Assembly: GCA_934646175.1 (NCBI GenBank)
Contig: CAKUEI010000080.1
Span: 1-6,985 of the forward strand
DNA from: an uncultured Oscillospiraceae bacterium
Lineage (GTDB): Bacteria; Bacillota; Clostridia; Oscillospirales; Oscillospiraceae
Direction of reading: 5' to 3'
Length of the DNA stretch: 6,985 bases
Shown here: piece after piece, positions 4,643 through 6,985 of the stretch
How positions within the stretch are numbered: position 1 is the stretch's first letter
Layout of the letters: each line of letters opens with the position of its first letter
Program-made: the position numbers and the translations under genes
The notes under the pieces: generated by a model
What the model saw: only the letters and a program-made list of their open reading frames with translations
What the model was told of the DNA's origin: nothing
The model's database searches: none

Positions 4643-5950
4643 ATGCTGGACATTCGTTTTATCCGGGAAAACCCCGATGCTGTAAAGGAAAATATCAAGA
4701 AGAAGTTCCAGGACGCCAAGCTCCCTCTGGTAGATGAAGTCATCGCTCTGGATGCGGAAAACCGCGACACCATTAACGAGGCGCAAGCCCTCCGCACCGC
4801 CCGCAACGCCAAGTCGAAGCAGGTGGGCGTGCTCATGGGCCAGTCCAAGAAGGACCCCTCCAAGCTGGAAGAAGCTGAGGCCCTGAAGGCGGAGGTGAAG
4901 GCGGACGCCGACCGTCTTTCCCATCTGGAGCAACGGGAAGCGGAGCTGGCTGAGCAGATCCGCAAGATCCTGCTGGTCATCCCACAGATCATTGACGAGT
5001 CCGTTCCCATCGGCCCGGACGACAGCTGCAATGTTGAGGTGGAGCGCTTCGGCGAAGCCAAAGTCCCCTCCTTCCCCATTCCCTATCACACCGAGATCAT
5101 GGAGTCCTTCAACGGCATCGATCTGGACGCTGCGGGCCGCGTCTCCGGCAGCGGGTTCTATTATCTGCTGGGCGACATCGCCCGCCTGCACGAGGCCGTT
5201 CTGGCCTACGGCCGCGACTTTATGATCAACAAGGGCTTTACCTACTGCATCCCCCCCTTCATGATCCACGGCAACGTGGTGGAGGGCGTCATGTCCCAGA
5301 CCGATATGGACGGCATGATGTATAAAATCGAGGGCGAGGACCTTTACCTCATCGGCACCTCCGAGCACTCCATGATCGGCCGGTTTATTGACCAGATCCT
5401 CCCCGTCGACAGCCTGCCCCAAACTCTGACCTCTTACTCCCCCTGCTTCCGGAAGGAGAAGGGCGCTCACGGCATCGAGGAGCGCGGCATTTACCGCATC
5501 CATCAGTTTGAAAAACAGGAGATGATCGTGGTCTGCCGCCCGGAGGAATCCAAGGACTGGTACGAAAAGCTGTGGCGCTACTCCGTGGAGCTGTTCCGCA
5601 GTCTGGATATCCCCGTCCGTCAGCTGGAGTGCTGCTCCGGCGACCTGGCAGACCTGAAGGTCAAGTCTTGCGACATTGAGGCATGGTCCCCCCGCCAGCA
5701 GAAGTATTTCGAGGTCTGCTCCTGCTCCAACCTGGGTGACGCTCAGGCTCGCCGCCTGAAGATCCGCTTCAAGGACGACGATGGCAAGATGAAGCTGTGC
5801 CACACCCTGAACAACACCTGTGTGGCCCCTCCCCGGATGCTCATCGCCTTCCTGGAGAACAACCTGCAGAAGGACGGCACCGTCCTCATCCCCGAGGTGC
5901 TGCGCCCCTACATGGGCGGCACCGAAAAGTTGGTCCCCAAGGCGAAGTAA
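4643..5950 (+). CDS. serS: Seryl-tRNA synthetase
   Basis: A 435-residue cytoplasmic class II synthetase that charges tRNA-Ser (and tRNA-Sec) with serine. The N-terminus (MLDIRFIRENPDAVKEN) and the charged coiled-coil arm (about residues 30-110) are the tRNA-binding domain. The catalytic core shows TSEH (239-242, equivalent of the serine-binding TxE), motif 2 starting FRKEKG (269) with HQFEKQE (287-293), the 'DLADLKVKSCDIEAW' strand (334-348), and motif 3 with R398 followed by 'IPEVLRPYMGG' (416-426). Motif 3 reads NNTCVAPPRM, not the common NGSGLAxxR, which suggests a divergent bacterial SerRS group. Cysteines are numerous in the core (330, 331, 343, 359, 361, 386, 393). The Shine-Dalgarno AGGAG is 11 nt before ATG. 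No promoter or T-box is visible in the 72-bp gap, so it is probably read from the parAB promoter. Confidence 0.95.
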   Translation: MLDIRFIRENPDAVKENIKKKFQDAKLPLVDEVIALDAENRDTINEAQALRTARNAKSKQVGVLMGQSKKDPSKLEEAEALKAEVKADADRLSHLEQREAELAEQIRKILLVIPQIIDESVPIGPDDSCNVEVERFGEAKVPSFPIPYHTEIMESFNGIDLDAAGRVSGSGFYYLLGDIARLHEAVLAYGRDFMINKGFTYCIPPFMIHGNVVEGVMSQTDMDGMMYKIEGEDLYLIGTSEHSMIGRFIDQILPVDSLPQTLTSYSPCFRKEKGAHGIEERGIYRIHQFEKQEMIVVCRPEESKDWYEKLWRYSVELFRSLDIPVRQLECCSGDLADLKVKSCDIEAWSPRQQKYFEVCSCSNLGDAQARRLKIRFKDDDGKMKLCHTLNNTCVAPPRMLIAFLENNLQKDGTVLIPEVLRPYMGGTEKLVPKAK

Positions 5951-5958
5951 TTCTAAAC

Positions 5959-5981
5959 GTAATATTCTATCTTAATATTAC
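5959..5981 (+). repeat. AT-rich dyad just after serS
   Basis: GTAATATT (5959-5966) and AATATTAC (5974-5981) form a perfect 8-bp inverted repeat with a 7-nt loop, 8 bp after the serS stop, followed by AAATTGTTTTA. The all-AT stem makes it a weak terminator at best; it may help transcript-end formation together with the larger dyad that follows. Confidence 0.4.
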
Positions 5982-5996
5982 AAATTGTTTTACCCA

Positions 5997-6062
5997 AATG
6001 GAGCCGTTCCCTGAGAAAAAAGCAAACTCGTCATCGTTTTTCCTTCTCCAAACGGCTCCATT
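5997..6062. repeat. Large 12-bp-armed dyad between serS and mscL
   Basis: AATGGAGCCGTT (5997-6008) is repeated exactly inverted at 6051-6062. Inside the 42-nt interior, GAGAA (6013-6017) pairs with TTCTC (6044-6048) and an A-run (6018-6021) with a T-run (6037-6041), so the whole 66 nt can form one long irregular hairpin. T-runs lie inside the structure and not after it, so it is not a textbook terminator. It could be a serS 3'-end stabiliser or terminator, or a small palindromic intergenic repeat. No target-site duplication is evident. Confidence 0.6.
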
Positions 6063-6066
6063 CCGG

Positions 6067-6111
6067 TCCGTCCCCGCAAAGCCTTGCGGCGCAATAGGTT
6101 GCGGAGACGGA
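6067..6111 (+). ncRNA. Candidate three-way-junction RNA in the mscL leader
   Basis: The 45 nt fold into a closed three-way junction. Stem P1 is TCCGTC (6067-6072) with GACGGA (6106-6111). P2 is CCGCAA (6074-6079) with TTGCGG (6084-6089), loop AGCC. P3 is CGCAA (6090-6094) with TTGCG (6099-6103), loop TAGG. P2 and P3 abut with no spacer and only three junction bases are unpaired (6073, 6104, 6105). The repeated CCGCAA/TTGCGG units also allow competing pairings, as in a switch. It ends 38 nt before the mscL start. I do not recognise it as a known riboswitch class. Confidence 0.35.
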
Positions 6112-6135
6112 AAATTCCAACCTTACACAAACGAC

Positions 6136-6149
6136 AGGAGGAACCTCCC
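6136..6149 (+). promoter_or_regulatory. Ribosome binding site of mscL within a small dyad
   Basis: AGGAGG (6136-6141) is 8 nt before the ATG. GGAG (6137-6140) can pair with CTCC (6145-6148) over a GAAC loop, so the site may be partly hidden until the leader is unfolded. Confidence 0.5.
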
Positions 6150-6593
6150 ATGGCAGATAAAAATAAGGCCAAAGGCTTCTTTGCAGAGTTCCGTCAGTTC
6201 ATTGCCCGGGGCAATGTGCTGGATCTGGCCGTCGGCGTGATCATCGGCGGCGCCTTCAGCGCCATCACCACCTCTCTGGTCAATGACATCATCAACCCCA
6301 TTCTGGGCATCTTCACCGGCGGCCACATGGACCTTTCCAAACTGGCCATCTCCCTCCCCCACGGCGGTGACCTGATGATCGGCAACTTTATCAACGCCAT
6401 TCTGAACTTCCTCATCATGGCCTTCGTCATCTTCTGCATCGTGAAGGCATTCAACACCGCCCACGAAAAAATGGAAGCCCATAAGAAGAAGGAAGAGGCC
6501 GCCGCGCCCCCTCCCGCCCCCAGCAAGGAAGAGCTGATCCTCACCGAGATCCGCGATCTTTTGAAGGCGCAAGCTTCCGCGGAGGAGAAATAA
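6150..6593 (+). CDS. mscL: Large-conductance mechanosensitive channel MscL
   Basis: A 147-residue MscL, within the family's usual 130-150. It forms a homopentameric inner-membrane pore that opens under high membrane tension and releases solutes during hypo-osmotic shock. Seen here: N-terminal amphipathic helix with 'FFAEFRQFIARGN' (10-22), the pore-lining TM1 (about 20-48) with the conserved 'GNVLDLAVGVIIGGAFSAI' segment, a short periplasmic loop (about 53-75), TM2 (about 78-100) and a charged, proline-containing C-terminal bundle helix (about 105-147). The ATG at 6150 has a strong AGGAGG 8 nt upstream; the frame is open further upstream, but that region is the structured leader. One base separates its stop from the next start, so it is co-transcribed with the 66-aa gene and rsmG. 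No clear sigma-A promoter is visible in 6063-6135. Confidence 0.95.
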   Translation: MADKNKAKGFFAEFRQFIARGNVLDLAVGVIIGGAFSAITTSLVNDIINPILGIFTGGHMDLSKLAISLPHGGDLMIGNFINAILNFLIMAFVIFCIVKAFNTAHEKMEAHKKKEEAAAPPPAPSKEELILTEIRDLLKAQASAEEK

Positions 6594-6594
6594 C

Positions 6595-6795
6595 ATGGCC
6601 GACGAACAGCTTCGCCCACAGGACAACATCCCCTCCCCTCCCCCGGAGGAATCGAAGGAGCAGCCGCCCCAGCCCCCGAAGCATTACGCCACCCGGGGCC
6701 AGCGGGTGGCCGCCTGGATCGCGGCCATCGGCGTCATCATCATCACACTGGCATATGTCTATGCCCTGTCTACGGGAGCGCTGATCAAAGCATGA
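6595..6795 (+). CDS. Small single-pass membrane protein (66 aa)
   Basis: I do not recognise it. Residues 1-36 are polar and proline-rich (runs of PSPPPEE and QPPQPPK) and one membrane segment covers about residues 38-60 (VAAWIAAIGVIIITLAYVYAL), with R34 and R37 before it favouring an N-inside orientation. The Shine-Dalgarno GGAGGA (6581-6586) is 8 nt before the ATG and lies inside the end of mscL. The stop overlaps the rsmG start as ATGA, so the gene is tightly packed between two conserved genes, which supports its being real. Its architecture (proline-rich cytoplasmic tail plus one helix) loosely echoes the start of the 133-aa protein at 4169-4570. Function unknown. Confidence 0.78.
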   Translation: MADEQLRPQDNIPSPPPEESKEQPPQPPKHYATRGQRVAAWIAAIGVIIITLAYVYALSTGALIKA

Positions 6796-6985
6796 CGAAC
6801 GAAATGGAACGCATCACCGCCGCCGGTCTTGAGGCGCTGAACCTTCCGGCGGAAAAGGCCCCCCTTCTGGCGGAGTATGGCCGCCGCCTTCTGGAGGCCA
6901 ATCAGGTCATGAACCTCACCGCCATCACCGAGCCGCAGCAGGTGGCCCGCCTTCATTTCCTCGACTGCGCCGCCCTCGCGCCGCA
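6792..6985 (+). CDS. rsmG: 16S rRNA (guanine-527-N7)-methyltransferase RsmG (5' part only)
   Basis: The first 64 codons are present and the gene runs off the right edge. The residues 'LLEANQVMNLTAITEP' (about 33-48) and 'VARLHFLDC' (about 51-59) match the conserved RsmG/GidB N-terminal helices (typical 'ynkwiNLTaItdpeev..kHflDSl') before the SAM-binding domain, which is outside the window. RsmG methylates N7 of G527 in the 530 loop of 16S rRNA; loss gives low-level streptomycin resistance in several bacteria. The ATG overlaps the upstream stop by four bases (ATGA), pointing to translational coupling; GGGAG (6774-6778) is a distant Shine-Dalgarno. ATG at 6804 is a possible alternative start. 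It is usually directly upstream of noc/parA/parB but here lies downstream of them. Confidence 0.93.
   Translation, partial: MTNEMERITAAGLEALNLPAEKAPLLAEYGRRLLEANQVMNLTAITEPQQVARLHFLDCAALAP

Noticed and set aside
4583..5803. 406-codon minus-strand open frame opposite serS
   Set aside because: It is complementary to seryl-tRNA synthetase and shows a repetitive shadow composition.
6084..6149. Upstream extension of mscL to a start at 6084
   Set aside because: The added residues are arginine-rich and foreign to MscL, and AGGAGG is correctly placed for the ATG at 6150.
5990..6172. 60-codon minus-strand open frame between serS and mscL
   Set aside because: It passes through the dyads and the mscL ribosome binding site and has no supporting motif.
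6192..6216. Near-palindrome around CCCGGGG in mscL, resembling a Noc-binding site
   Set aside because: It encodes the conserved MscL ARGNVLD segment and has an odd-length centre, unlike the even NBS palindrome.

Overview
The window looks like chromosome from near the replication origin of a GC-rich, low-copy-parS Firmicute. The coding parts are clearly GC-rich, the Shine-Dalgarno sites are strong AGGAGG types, and the seryl-tRNA synthetase resembles the variant I associate with gut Clostridia, so an Oscillospiraceae-like member of the Clostridia is my best guess. The lineage is inferred from these traits and was not checked against a database.

Left part (1-1409), minus strand. The 5' end of an old-yellow-enzyme-family flavin oxidoreductase (1-532, running off the edge) is preceded by a near-consensus sigma-A promoter and by a leader in which a perfect hairpin sits between the Shine-Dalgarno and the ATG. 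Further upstream is a second strong promoter (789-817) with no convincing gene behind it, followed by RNA that folds well; it is either a small RNA or a long leader. A perfect 16-bp terminator dyad (842-877) closes the next minus-strand gene, a 145-residue single-pass membrane protein of unknown function (890-1327) with its own promoter.

Centre (1498-4594), plus strand. This is the chromosome partition and nucleoid occlusion locus: noc, parA (soj) and parB (spo0J), then a small membrane-anchored coiled-coil protein translationally coupled to parB. A perfect parS lies between noc and parA, and a one-mismatch parS lies just after the coiled-coil gene, so parAB and that gene are bracketed by ParB loading sites. 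The first parS is the centre of a 42-nt dyad that ends in a T-run and abuts the -35 box of the parAB promoter. ParB loading, termination of noc and initiation of parAB may therefore be physically linked. Noc and ParB each carry the residues, at the same relative spacing, that separate NBS-binding from parS-binding members of this family.

Right part (4643-6985), plus strand. serS has no room for a T-box leader. It is followed by an AT-richer, highly structured 199-bp gap holding a 12-bp-armed dyad and a sequence that folds as a compact three-way junction. Then come mscL (large-conductance mechanosensitive channel), a 66-residue single-pass membrane protein and the start of rsmG (16S rRNA m7G527 methyltransferase), all closely packed. 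rsmG is normally directly upstream of noc-parA-parB; here it lies downstream, beyond serS and mscL, so the origin-proximal gene order is rearranged.

No CRISPR array, tRNA, rRNA, insertion sequence or prophage gene is visible. The most unusual content is non-coding: the parS/terminator/promoter composite, the hairpin-spaced ribosome binding site, the orphan promoter with structured RNA, and the three-way-junction leader of mscL.
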